DNA from: Parus major
Lineage: Eukaryota > Chordata > Aves > Passeriformes > Paridae
Assembly: GCF_001522545.3 (NCBI RefSeq)
Contig: NC_031781.1
Span: 8,499,487 to 8,563,486 of the forward strand
Reading direction: 5' to 3'
DNA: 64,000 nucleotides
Shown: positions 36,139 to 47,240 of the stretch, in pieces
Layout of the letters: every line of letters begins with the position of its first letter
How positions within the stretch are numbered: the stretch's first letter is position 1
Notes under the pieces: model-generated
What the model was told of the DNA's origin: nothing
Database searches by the model: none
The model's input: only the letters and a program-made list of their open reading frames with translations
Translations under genes and position numbers: made by a program

Positions 36139-37101
36139 ACTTCAAGGGGCAAGGGAATTAGGTTTTGAGCACCAAGATTCCTCTTAAAACACTTGCAAGC
36201 ATGTTAAATATCAATTCCATCTATTATTGTTTTACTGAATTCATACACTGTGCTAGGAATAGCATTACATCAATTTACAGGCAAAAGTATTTGCATTTCT
36301 CCTTTCCCCAGGAGGCTCTTGAGCCTCAGCAGCTGCATTGTTTGCCAGAGGAGCTGCAGGGAGGGCTGAGGAGAATCTTCCTGGCTTCTGATCACCCTGC
36401 CCGTGCCCTGCCACTGCTCCACTGCTGCAGGGATGCATGCATCAAGGTGACCCTATTTATGATTACAGCACAGAGGTGGGAGGGGGCTTCTCCCTCACAG
36501 GTAGGCGCTGAGGTTGGGGTGGTTCAGAGTGTCTGCATCACATGTTGCAGCCTCTTGTAGTTCAGCAATAAAAACCCTCAGGTCTATGTTGGAGGGGGCC
36601 CAGACTGGCCCCACAGCAGCTGAGCCGATTGGAGGGGCAGGGATGTAAACTGCCTGCACCTGCCAGCACACCATTTCCTGCTGGGAGCCAGAAAAGCCCC
36701 ACACCAGAGAAGGCTTACTCCCTTGGTTTTGGCTGCTGTCCCCTTCTCACTGAGCCCCCAGTGAGTCCTAGTCACCATCCAGGTACAGGTGTGGGGCTTG
36801 GGAAGGGGCAGAGGCTCCTGCTCCTCCTGGTGGGTTTTTGTGTCTTGAGGGCACAACTGATGGAACCATAAGGAAACTACTGGATTCCAGTTGTGGCAAG
36901 CCCAGGTACTGGGCACCTGCACATAGCCTGAGCATCCTGGTTTGTCAGGAGGGAGGAGGTGTACCTTTGGTTTGTTGCCCCAGGTATAAGTATTCCTTTC
37001 CTTGTAACCATGTTTGGCTAAACCAGGTCTGTACTGGGGTTGGGCTGGGTCATGAGGCTCATGGAGGTAAAGCTTCACACACAGCCCTTGTTTGCTGTGG
37101 G

Positions 37102-37227
37102 TCTTGATAAGGCTGCTGTACTGTATCCTGAAAAGAGGCTCCAAATCACAACAGGGCTGGCTTGAAATAAATCTAATACTGCCTCTGAGCAAGCTGTTGT
37201 GCTGCTGAGCATCCAAGTCTGTGGTGG
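37102..37227 (+). repeat. Duplicated 126-bp element, copy A
   Basis: Matches copy B 962 bp downstream at about 87% by eye (roughly 15 substitutions and two single-base indels), from TCTTGATAAGG to GTCTGTGGTGG. The right third is best conserved (CCTCTGAGCAAGCTGTT). Flanks do not match, so this is a discrete unit: an unnamed dispersed repeat or an old local duplication. Confidence 0.85.
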
Positions 37228-38063
37228 CACCTGCTCCTGGGGTGTCACTGGGAGCAGGAGGGACAGAGCTGGTGGCAGCCAAGTACCTGGGTACTTGGTG
37301 TGTGCCCAGTTGATGCTGAAATGGAAAATGTGATTGCCTTGAAACATGGACCTTCAGGGAAACCTGGGCTGGATCCTGTTCCACACAGCTGCAGACAGAT
37401 GCTTGTCTGCAGTGGAAAAGAATCTTTCTCCCTTTCTTCCCCAGAAAAAGAGGTTTTTTTGTTGTTTTTTTTTTCCTTGTGGGAGGGCTTCACAGCACAC
37501 ATCTGCACAGAGCATCCTCTGAAGGGCAGAGTGATGCTCGGGGGGTCTGGCACTATGGTTTGGGTGCTGTTCTGGGGTTTCCCACCCTGGCAGCTCACCA
37601 TTCAGCTGAACCCTCCCCTGACCCAATGTGTGTCACAGTCCTCTGGATGAGAGTGTCCTGGAGCATGGCTCCCCTCACCCACTGTAGAGGGGGCACCGCA
37701 GCCCCAAGCCCCTGTCCCTGTAGTGATGGAGGCACGCGTTCCCTGTGCTGCCTGTGGCTGCCTTGGGACATGTCCCCTGCCAGGACCCCCCAGCTGACAC
37801 TTGCAGCGAATGCAGGAATTAACATTCAGAATCTGGTAAAGGGTTCGGGTTTGGTTGCTTTTCCTTCTGGAAACCGTTTTCCGAACAGGAGCCTCTTGGG
37901 GGCGGTTTGGGATTGTGCATGAACCACTTCTCCCTGCCATTCCCTGCCCGACAGCGCTGCCTGTCTGCTGCCTCTGCCCGCAGCTCCATGCGGCTCCTCT
38001 CCATGGAGGGCAAACCTCCGTTTTCCTTTCACACGGAGAAGACAGACTCCTAGGCTGAATGAA

Positions 38064-38189
38064 TCTTGCTAAGGCTGTTTCACTACATCCTGGAAAGAGG
38101 CTGCAAAACACAACAGGCTGGCTTGAAAAAAAACCTAATACCGCCTCTGAGCAAGCTGTTTTACTGCTGAGCATCCAGGTCTGTGGTGG
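38064..38189 (+). repeat. Duplicated 126-bp element, copy B
   Basis: Direct-orientation partner of the copy at 37102-37227. It runs from TCTTGCTAAGG to GTCTGTGGTGG. An A8 run replaces AAATAAA in the middle. Confidence 0.85.
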
Positions 38190-41100
38190 GAGCAAATAGC
38201 CACGAGCAGGGTGCTCTGACAAGGTGACAAGGGCTCCAGTGGCTGCCGAGAGCCAGGCACACAGCAGCCAGTGCCATCTCACTCCTCTCAGAACCCCTCT
38301 CTTTCCCAGAAACCTGCGTTTCACTCTAGAGAGCAGGATCCACACCCAGCTCTGGTGTGCTGCTCTACTGATTTTATTTGTTTTGTTGTGTTCCGGGAAA
38401 GCTGCACAGGAGCTGGGTGAGTGGGCAGGTTTCTGGCAGCAGTGCTGGGATTTGTGCTTCCCCATGGGTTTCCAGAGCATTCCCTGGCCCAGGCTCTGGC
38501 TCACCTCTGTGCAGGTGAGCTGCATTCCTGGGTGGATAATGCAAAGTCCTCTCAAGGGACAGGCACAGCTGCAGGGGAGGCTTCACTCAGGTCTTCCATG
38601 GCCTCTGCCTTTTCCACACAAGCATTGGGAATGTCCAGGAGAGCCTGAGTGCCAGGTCAGTGTCTGTCTGTGCACTGAATGAACAGCCTACGATGCTCCA
38701 AAGCCATTTGATGGGATAATAGTAATGCAGAGCTGGGAGAAATCTTCAGAGACCATCCAGGCCATCCCTAGGTCATCTCCTGTATGAGCCTGAATGTTCC
38801 CACTGGTCCTGGACACTCCACCACAGTTCCCCAGGAGCTGACGGGCCCAGAGGGCATTCTAATGAATACCCTGAAACTGTGTTGAAATTAAAGCTTATTA
38901 CTTCTATTCCAATCGGATGTTGGTAGGATGTTCACAGCTCCCTCTTTCATGTTCACAGATCTCCTGTGTCCAGAATAAAATCCTGCAGGCTTTGCCAGCT
39001 GCTCCTGTACCTGGAGGGATAATGCAGGCAGCTGCACACAAGATCTGGCCTTACACTTTGCTGGCTTCGAGCAGTGGGTATCTTGCGACAGCATTTTGAG
39101 GGCAAACATCCCAGTCGGTTTGGTTTAAAATAAATAAATAGTAACAATAACAACCCCTCCACCACCCCCCACTCCAAATGAGGTGGCTCAGCCTATGAGT
39201 CACCCTTTCCTTCAACCTTGATCCCCAGCCTGCTTTTGCACACTGGTAATTCATACCTGGAAGCAGAATACTGCATAATTCTTTCCCAAACTACATCTTC
39301 CTTTGCCCACCCCTTTTTTAAATCTCTTTGCCAAGGTCATCTGTATTCTACCACAGTCCTCCAGCACATCCCCTTGGGGCAGTCTCAGCTGAGCCACTGA
39401 TGGAGCTGTGGAGAATCTCTCACTGTCTCCTCCCCCTTCCACAGGGAACCACGGGTAACTGATGAGAAGAATTTTTCTGCATGTTTTGCAGCCATCTTGC
39501 AGGTTGAGTTAGTCTTGAGTTTCTTGATTTTTTCCAGTGGGAATGACAGAATCTTGCTGAGCAAAAGCCCTAGTAAAGAAATATGGTCCTTGCTGTTCTC
39601 TCTGTTTCCAGGTCCTGTTGCAAAAGAAAATTGATTTGGAGTAACATGACTAATTCTTGTTATTGACCACCCTGACCATTTCAAGGTGCTTTGTACTTCC
39701 GTTCCTCAGTTCGGGGATGCCACGGAGACCAGATTCAGTTTCTGGAACACATTTGCCTTAGCGTAAATAACCCATGGTGGTGTCCATGGGGTTGGGAAAT
39801 ATTTGGAGTCCTGCCTTTGACCCTGTAGGCAGGAGAGGTCACTGGCTTGTTTGCAGATCCAGGTGAAGGCTGGAGGACATGGGGCTGCTTGGGATCATGG
39901 GTGTTGAGAATGGGGACCTCACAAGTGCTTTTGTGCCCAGGGGTCCCCATCCTCGAAACCTGTGGCATCCCGAATTTCAACATCCCAGCTCCCCAGCAGT
40001 TGTGGTGAGATGGCACCAGGTGGCAGCAAGGGACCAGCATGGGGAGCAGGGGGCTGCAGCACTCTGAGGGGAGCAGAGAGAGCCGTAATGCTGCACCCCC
40101 TGCTCCAAACTGCACCCACATGGGTCCAGCTCGTTGCTTGGGGCTGGTGTCTGGGCAGGGTCTGGTCTCTCTCTGTGGGAGCAGGGTCCTGCATGTGCCC
40201 CCAAGCCATGTGTTACCTGTCCAAGGACAAAACCCAGCATTCCTGTCTCATGCTTGGAGAACTGGGTGCTCTTGGGGTCAAATTCTCTCCTTCCATAAGA
40301 TGACCAGACTTTGAAGTTTAAGAGCAAGTCACCCCTGCAAGGAGTTAAATAATTAACCTGTTTTGTAAGAGCCTCAAATTGCCCTGCAAGCAAACCCCTC
40401 TGTGCTCTTGAGGATGCTGTCACCAGCTCACAAATGCTGATCTTGGGTTCTGGCTCAGAGGGGGTTGATGTGAGGGATGTGAAAAGAAAACTAGGTAATG
40501 CTGGGCCAGGCCACCACTGCTAAAAGTGTGTCATTTCATGTCTCCCATTCTAGGGGGCCTGGAGGAGGTGGGGATGATATATCCTTTGTCCCTGGAGGAA
40601 TGATGTCAGGCCTCCCATCCCACACAGCTCAGGAGAGCCCATGCAGCATTCTCCTCTCCTTTCTCTGCATCTCTCTTCAGAATCCACTCCCCTGCCAGTA
40701 GTTCCTATCTGAGCAACCAGAGAGCTGTGGTCAGAAGAGCTCCTGCAATTCTCCCTGCAGTGCTCAAGAGCTACCGACCTGGATTGAGTTAATGGGAGAG
40801 ACACCTGCCCACAGCACACCTGGCAGTGTCCTCTGTCTCAGTGCCTGACTTTGGTTTAGCTGTGTTTGAAGCCTGAGCTAGCGGCTCAGGGTGGAGGCCA
40901 GAGCGGCGCCAGCACACAAAAATGGGATCAACAGCTTCTTCCTGTTGTGCAACTGCTGTACAGCCCACGTAGAGAATTTTTGGGAGATTTGTCAGGGCTT
41001 TTGTTTTTTCAGTTAATATTTATTTGCTTGTTTTGGGTCTTGCTTTCACAAACAAGGAATTTGAATAGTACAGGCTGAGAGGGGGCATGAACCTTGCCTA

Positions 41101-44100
41101 GCCTGCCCTGAAATGCTGTGTCCTGTTCTAGGAGCTCCCTGAGCCCACCCCAGCTGCCCTCACCTGTCCAGCCCTGGCTTCCCCTGAGCACAACTCCCCA
41201 GTCCCACTGGCTCTGGAGCCGGGATTCTGGCACAAATAATATTTACAGTTTTGCCTGGCAGCCTGCATGTGCTTCTGCTCTTATGTAATAATTCAGCCCA
41301 GGGTACAAGCCCACTCATCCATCCCCTACACACACAGGGCCCTGGGCTTTGGGTACCAACACCCCTGCTCCAGACTTTGTGTTGGAGGCAAGGAACAGCT
41401 GATCTCATCCCACTAGTGTAGAGCCCCACGTGAGCCCTGCCTGTGGGGCTTCAGGCTCCTGGCCAGACAGGACTGAGATGTGAGCTCCACTCTGCTCTGA
41501 AACCTGCCAAATGCCACTTCCCTACTCCCCACTCCAGTTTGGTCCTCTCCTTGCTGTTCCTGAGGTGAAGCCAGGAAAAAGAGAAAGGCACAGCACTGTG
41601 CTCTAACCAGCATCTTTCTAGCAAGACCCATATTTACTGGATTTCAGGCATTTTATGTATGTGTACACCTGATCTCACTGTGTTTCTGCTTGTGGCTTCC
41701 AGTGAGGCACAGGGATGTAGGTGATAGAGCTTCCCAAGGTGAAGCTGTTTGTGGCATGTAGGGGGAAAGCAGGGAAAAATTGCAAAACCCAGAGGCCAGA
41801 GCACGAACTGTGCAGCTGACATGCTGACCATGGCTCAGAGGGCATCAGGGCACAGGCAGCATTTGGAAGAACCCCTGGAGAAGCTGCTGATGCTGGCAGG
41901 AGCCTGGCTTGAGGGATGAAGCCCACATGCTCATGGTGCCATTGGCACGTGTGCCATCCCTGGGCTGAGGTGCTCTGTCACCAGTGGGGTGTCGGGCAAG
42001 GCTCTCCCCATCTCCATGTGCTGGGCACCAAGAGCTGGTGGCATCACCAGCTGTGGAGAGTGACCCACGTGTGGCTGGCACTGAGGGGCAGTGAGATGGG
42101 CCAGGTGCTCTCCCTGGCTCTTGGGTGGGTGCCATGGGGAAGGAGTGCTCTCCTCTCACTGCCTCCAGCCCTTCCCACCATGCCAGTGGCCCACCAGTGA
42201 AAGGCAGCACCTGGGAGGTGTCCATGGCTGGGTTGGGAAGGGTGGATCAGATGAGGCAGTGAGTAGCTGCCCGCAGAAAGCTTTCTCAGGCTGTTATTTA
42301 GGTCATCCCTAGGGTCCCCAGGAGCCACGTGGCTGTGCCCTCGTGCTGGACATGCCACAAACCACTTGTCACTTGACTTCACCACAGCCCAGGGACACTG
42401 CTCCCTCTGGGTTTGCCTTTAATTGAGTGAGCAGCGTGCCTGCCAAAGATCAGATCGAGGTCAGTTCCAGATCTCCTGGGTGGAATCCCGTGCCAGGCAG
42501 GGAAACAGGGAGCCTGATATCTTGCCCTGATGACCGAGGGAGGCTGTTGTGCAAAAGGCCACCAAGAGCTGACAGGCAGTGTGCCCAGGAACCACCCTCC
42601 TGCCTGCTCAGGGCTGCACAGGCGGGAACATTTTTAAATTTTAAAACATGTTTAAAACTCTGTGTGTCAGTGTTGGGGTTGTGAGTCGTTCCTACACCCA
42701 GGAAGGTTATTGACTGTGCCAGTGGGTCCAGCTGGAGTTATTCACATTGCTCCAAGAAACTGAGGGATCCCCAGGAAAGGAGCAAACTACTGCAGTGGCA
42801 TCAGCCAGCTCCTGGGATGGGAATGTCACACAGCTCTGGAGAGCACAAACCTTTAGAGAGCTGAGTGTGAAAGTAGCCCTGGAAAGTGTCAGCCTCCAGT
42901 GGTGGTGCTGGGAGGGACTGAAAGAGTGGCAGAAACCTTTGTACGGTCCTATCTGTATTTTCCCCATTATAAAGAGCACAGCAAGCTTTCTTGATAAAAG
43001 CTGCCATAAATCAAAAACTGAACTACAGCCAGGATCTCTCCTGGGATGTGCCCTTGAGGCTGCAGGGATGGGATGTGACACTGGCGCTCCTCTGCAGCAT
43101 GTTTGTGGTCAAAGCTTGGTCCCACCATACGCACACCTCTCCCTGTGCTGAGGACAGCTGGTGTCCTGTCCCCTTCCCTTTGTGGAAGGACAAAGGCTGG
43201 TGGGTGGTGAGAGCAGGGCCTCCCTGTTTCCCTTCCAGATACCAGCAGAAATTAGGTTCTCTGAGTTCTTTTGGGGAAATCAGAAGTAGTTTGTGTAAGA
43301 TTTATTCATTGGGGATCAGTCTCCTGGGACCATTACTGCAGCTGCAGTGACTGTTCCAGCGTTGTCACCAGTTTCCAGCTGGTACCCCGTTTCCAGGCTC
43401 TGTGCCACCTCCCATCCTAATGATCACCATATCCTTCAGAAATCTGCCCCAAAGTAAATCCAGGTCCCATGCCAGAGCTGACAACACCCAAGACCTGGTG
43501 CTGGACACCCATCCCCCTGCAGCCCTGCCAGTGTGCCTTCAGCAGGACCAAATTTTGACCATTAAACCTCTCCAAGCACTTGCAAAGCAATCCTGTTGCC
43601 ACAGGCTGGGTTGAATGGCACCATGTGGTGTTAGAATTGTTCAGAAATTGCCTGTTTGAAAGTTTATTTGCAACTGCCCGCTGCTTTACCCTGTCTCAGC
43701 TGTAGGGCTGGCAGCATATGAGACAGGTCACTGCCTGAGGCAGTAGATGCTGAAATCATTTTAGATGTGGCCAAATCAAATCACATCATCACCTCTGCAT
43801 AATCAGAAAGGAAATATAAAATCTAAAAGCAAATATAAGATATTATGGCATTACAGGCTCTGGCACCCTGTGGGATGAGTCTGGCCTGACCTGTGGCATC
43901 CTCTTGCTTCTCTCAGACCCTGTCCTGCTGTGCCCCTCTGTGCCCCCAGGGTTCATGCAGGGAGCTGAAACAAAGGGAATGTGCAGCCATAGAGAAGCTG
44001 TCTGCCCCCCTCCAAAGCAGTGGTTTCACCAGAGCATTTTAGAGGAGAACATGGTGATTCCATGAGCTTTCCCAATGGAAAAAGCTTCCCTTGCTGTTGC

Positions 44101-44731
44101 TTTGGTTTTCTCTGGTGGCTTTCTCTGCTAAATGCCGCCTTACAGGATGAGTTAGTATTTTTGATATTTTTAGATGCCTCTCAGCCCAGTGTGAGGACTC
44201 TGTAATTAAAGGAACAGATTTGGCAGTTGGATGTTGCCAAGCTGGAGCTCTTGGTTTGAAACCACCTTCCCAGAAGAATTTGCAGTGCCAGCGTGCTGTC
44301 CCAGTGAGGGGATGGCCATACTGGGAGGGACAGGATCCCTTTGGGCACCTGCCCACCCTGTCAGGAGGGATGGAGGGGCTTGAGGGGCACAGACATGGTG
44401 CGCTCTGGTTTCTTCGAGACCTGAGATTGTGGAGCTGTGGGGTCTCTGTGTTGCTGCTCCCTCGATGAGGGTGGCAGGCAGGGTGGCACAGGATGGAAAC
44501 CAGTGCATCAAGGCCCCTTCTACCGCCTTCTCTGTGCCCTCATTGTATCCAGAGTGTGTCCCTTCTCCAACCCCGCCATTGGGGTCACTTGTCCCAGAAC
44601 CTGACTGTGCCTCGACAGGTTGGGCAGCGCCTGTCTGAGCCAGCAAAGCCTATTTCCCTTCACAAGCTGAGAGATAAACCTAAAAATAACCTTGTTATCT
44701 TCCACTTGATCCAAATCAACATCAGTCCCAG

Positions 44732-44741
44732 CTATAAATAG
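44732..44741. promoter_or_regulatory. MEF2-type site CTATAAATAG
   Basis: Perfect match to the MEF2 consensus YTAWWWWTAR; also a TATA-box look-alike. There is no adjacent exon to support a promoter. Confidence 0.3.
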
Positions 44742-46794
44742 CCATGCATATGTCGAGGTGGGTCGCAGGGTGTGGAGCACGGTGGGGGCACTGTTGTTCC
44801 CTCTTGGGGGCTGACCCCACTGCAAGGGGGGGTCACTGCAGCAGGATGCAAAGCTGCTGCTTTGGGCCCCCCATGCTGGTCATGCTGAGAAGGGCTGTGC
44901 CCCCAAGGTAGCTGCGTGCCAAAAGGTGCAGAGGCTCTGTCCCATTGCAAAACAGGTACCAGAAATAGCTGGATAAACACTACCCCACGCGCCCTCTCTG
45001 ACATGGGGCCTTGCCCAATGTGTTACCCGAAAATCCTCTGGCACTGTGACAGCTGCAGGGCCTGGCCCAGAGGGGCTGCTGTGGGGCTGCCCAGCCTCCT
45101 CCTGCCTGTGGCCTCACCCACACTGATGTTCTGTGCCATACTGCAGCCCCTGTGGTGCTCCACAGTCACCAAGGGTGGGCTCCTGGCACCCTATAATTTA
45201 ATACTTTCACCCAGAATTTGCTGCTCCCCTGTGCCAACCTTCCCCATCCCCATGGAGATGTGCATTCTCCCAGCTGCAAATGCAGAGGATTTTTGGGATG
45301 AAGGCAGCAAAAGAAACTGTCTGAGAGGAATGTGATAGGGCTGGCTGGGTCAGTGAAGAGGGTGAGCAACTAACTGGGCATTTGGCATAGGAACCTGCAC
45401 TGTTCCCTCCAGGTTAGGAAGAAATTGTTACACCAGTTAATGTCTTGGCTTAGCCAATTAGAACAGCCAAACTGGGACAAATCCCTTCTTTTGCAACTGC
45501 ATGTACCTGCTGGGAATGGGTGCTGTCCCCTCACAACACAGCCCTCTGTCCTCATACACATCACCGGGCAGTGATGTCAAGATGTGGTTTCCTCTGGCCT
45601 GGCTGCGTGATGCCTGATGGCAGTGGCAGCCATTTGCCTCTCTCCCCAGCTGCTCCAGATTGGGAAATGTGTGTGGTGGCATGCTGGGTGAGGGAAATGA
45701 TGCAGTGATCTGCAGTGTGCCAGTGGGGAGCCTGGCTCTTGTCCTTGTCCCCAGCAGGTACATGCAGCAGCAGTGCAGGAGGGACAGAGCAGGCTGGTAC
45801 TGCACCAGCTGCTGTACCACTGGCCAGCAGGGTTGGAAACCAGAGGTGTAGGTGCTGCTGTTGAAGTGATACAACACCTTGGGGCTGGTGTGGGTCTCAG
45901 GGTCAAAAGCAGCCCTTTGCAGAAAGGCTGGCTTTGCAGAAGTGGCAGGGCACGGAGCCCACAGTGTTCCCAGTGCCTTGTGCTGGGCCCTAGCCAGTGC
46001 CCTTGCGCTCGCTTCTCTGAGCACTGAAATTAGCCACCAACATCAAAGAGGACAGGGTTAAAAAAAGAGAGGAGAGGTTTTGTTTACCTTAATCAAAAAT
46101 AATTTGTGGCAACGCATCTTCTTCCAAGGCAAACAGTGAAGGAGCCTGTCCGTGCTAATTTGGGAAGCCGAAAGGGAAATAAAAACATGAACGTCTGACA
46201 GGGAAACAACTGGTCTCGTGCACTAAAATAAAGCCAGGGACACCAATGAGCTGGAGCTGGAGGAGCTGGGGCAGGCCTGGGAGGGAGGGGTGAAATCCAG
46301 GGCAGCAGGAGGGAGGAAACCCGCTGTGCTCCAACGTTGTGCAATAAAGGATAATTCACTCCGTGCTGAGCCCTGCGCCAGGTCCAACCTCCATCCTGGG
46401 TGGGCAGGGCTGGGGTGCTGGCAGGGAGGGATCTGCTCGTGTGCTGTTCAGGGGATTTGTATGTCTGTGTGTCTGCCCACTGTGCTCGGGACTGAAGCTT
46501 GGGACCCAAATGGGCCATGTGGCTAGACACACAGACCCCCCCAAAACTCATGTGTGTGGCCAGTGCTGCAGGAAGAGAAGTGCCACCTCCCACCACTCTC
46601 ATGATGCCCTAAATGACTGCTGTTGTCCCCAGCATGGATGTTAGCACTGGTAACGAGTCACCACCCTCGGCAGCAGTAATCTGGGGGTCGGCACACCCTG
46701 GGGACCCCCCTGCAAAGGCTGCAGGAGCATGTGGGGTGGTGATACCCCTGGCCTGGCAGCAGACATGCTATGTAAAGGGGTCCAGGTGCTGCCA

Positions 46795-46955
46795 CTGCAG
46801 GACATCCCCTTCATCTGTGTTTGTGCTGCAGGTCCTTTGTGTGGCCCAGGCAGGCAGGGAAGCCCAGAGCCGGGCTACAGGACATCCCCTTCATCTGTGC
46901 TTGTGCTGCAGGTCCTTTGTGTGGCCCAGGCAGGCAGGGAAGCCCAGAGCCGGGC
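46795..46955 (+). repeat. 80-bp tandem duplication (2 copies)
   Basis: Positions 46796-46875 repeat at 46876-46955 with only two differences (46797/46877 and 46820/46900), so the duplication is recent. The unit includes a CTGCAG acceptor-like site. 80 is not a multiple of three, so any reading frame is shifted between copies. Confidence 0.97.
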
Positions 46956-47026
46956 AGTGCTGCTGCGTGCTGCAGAGCAGGCAGCCGAGCTGCAGGGGAG
47001 GCGGCTCCAGCTCCCCGCGTTGCCAG
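46912..47026 (+). other. Exon-like segment of unknown identity
   Basis: A 115-bp block flanked by an acceptor-like TTGTGCTGCAG and a good donor, CCAG|GTGAGG. The frame starting at the first base is open and reads as an Ala, Arg, Gln, Glu and Leu-rich helix-like peptide (for example LLRAAEQAAELQGRRLQ). Its left part lies in the 80-bp duplication. I do not recognise a family; it may be chance in GC-rich DNA. Confidence 0.2.
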
Positions 47027-47240
47027 GTGAGGTGGCAGAAAGTGCCACCTCCGATCGATGCTGAGCGTCACCACAAGGTGCTGAAAGGCCTCCGGCGTGT
47101 CACCGTGCCGCCCACGGAGGTGTGACCGCAGGCAGCCGGATGGGAACAGCAGCCGCGTTAATGAGAGCGGCGATGTTCGGGCAGCCGGGAGGAGGGTGCG
47201 ACATCCGTACCTGCCGTGGGAACAGCACGGACTGTCCTGG
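46956..47240. promoter_or_regulatory. Small CpG-enriched patch
   Basis: About 285 bp with clearly more CpG than its surroundings (for example CCGCGTTAATGAGAGCGGCG near 47151). It is far from any recognised gene start. It could be the promoter or exon of an unannotated transcript, or a decayed island. Confidence 0.35.

Larger units (their letters stand above)
36139..44731. other. Gene-poor intergenic stretch, left part
   Basis: I find no supported gene. The two longest minus-strand open frames (36584-37384 and 37602-38555) have no recognisable domain. The second begins at a TTG rather than an ATG, and both overlap the duplicated 126-bp element read in different frames, so they look accidental. 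A faint ancient CR1/LINE-like relic may exist at about 38720-38880. Confidence 0.5.

Noticed and set aside
36584..37384. 266-codon minus-strand open frame
   Set aside because: No family resemblance and low-complexity Pro/Ser/Gln composition. It is interrupted by ordinary repeat sequence and there is no promoter or poly(A) context.
37602..38555. 317-codon minus-strand open frame
   Set aside because: It starts at TTG rather than ATG, has no recognisable domain or splice context, and overlaps the duplicated 126-bp element, whose second copy is read in another frame. Likely accidental in GC-rich DNA.
38720..38880. Possible minus-strand ancient CR1/L3 relic
   Set aside because: Only a vague likeness around CAGAGACCATCCAGG; no terminal repeat or continuous match, too weak to call.
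44726..44745. TATA-box promoter at CTATAAATAG
   Set aside because: No exon, CpG signal or open frame follows within several hundred bases; listed only as a MEF2-type word.
45458..46024. 188-codon minus-strand open frame
   Set aside because: No domain, no splice-site pattern, and no similarity to proteins I know. Kept out as a chance frame.
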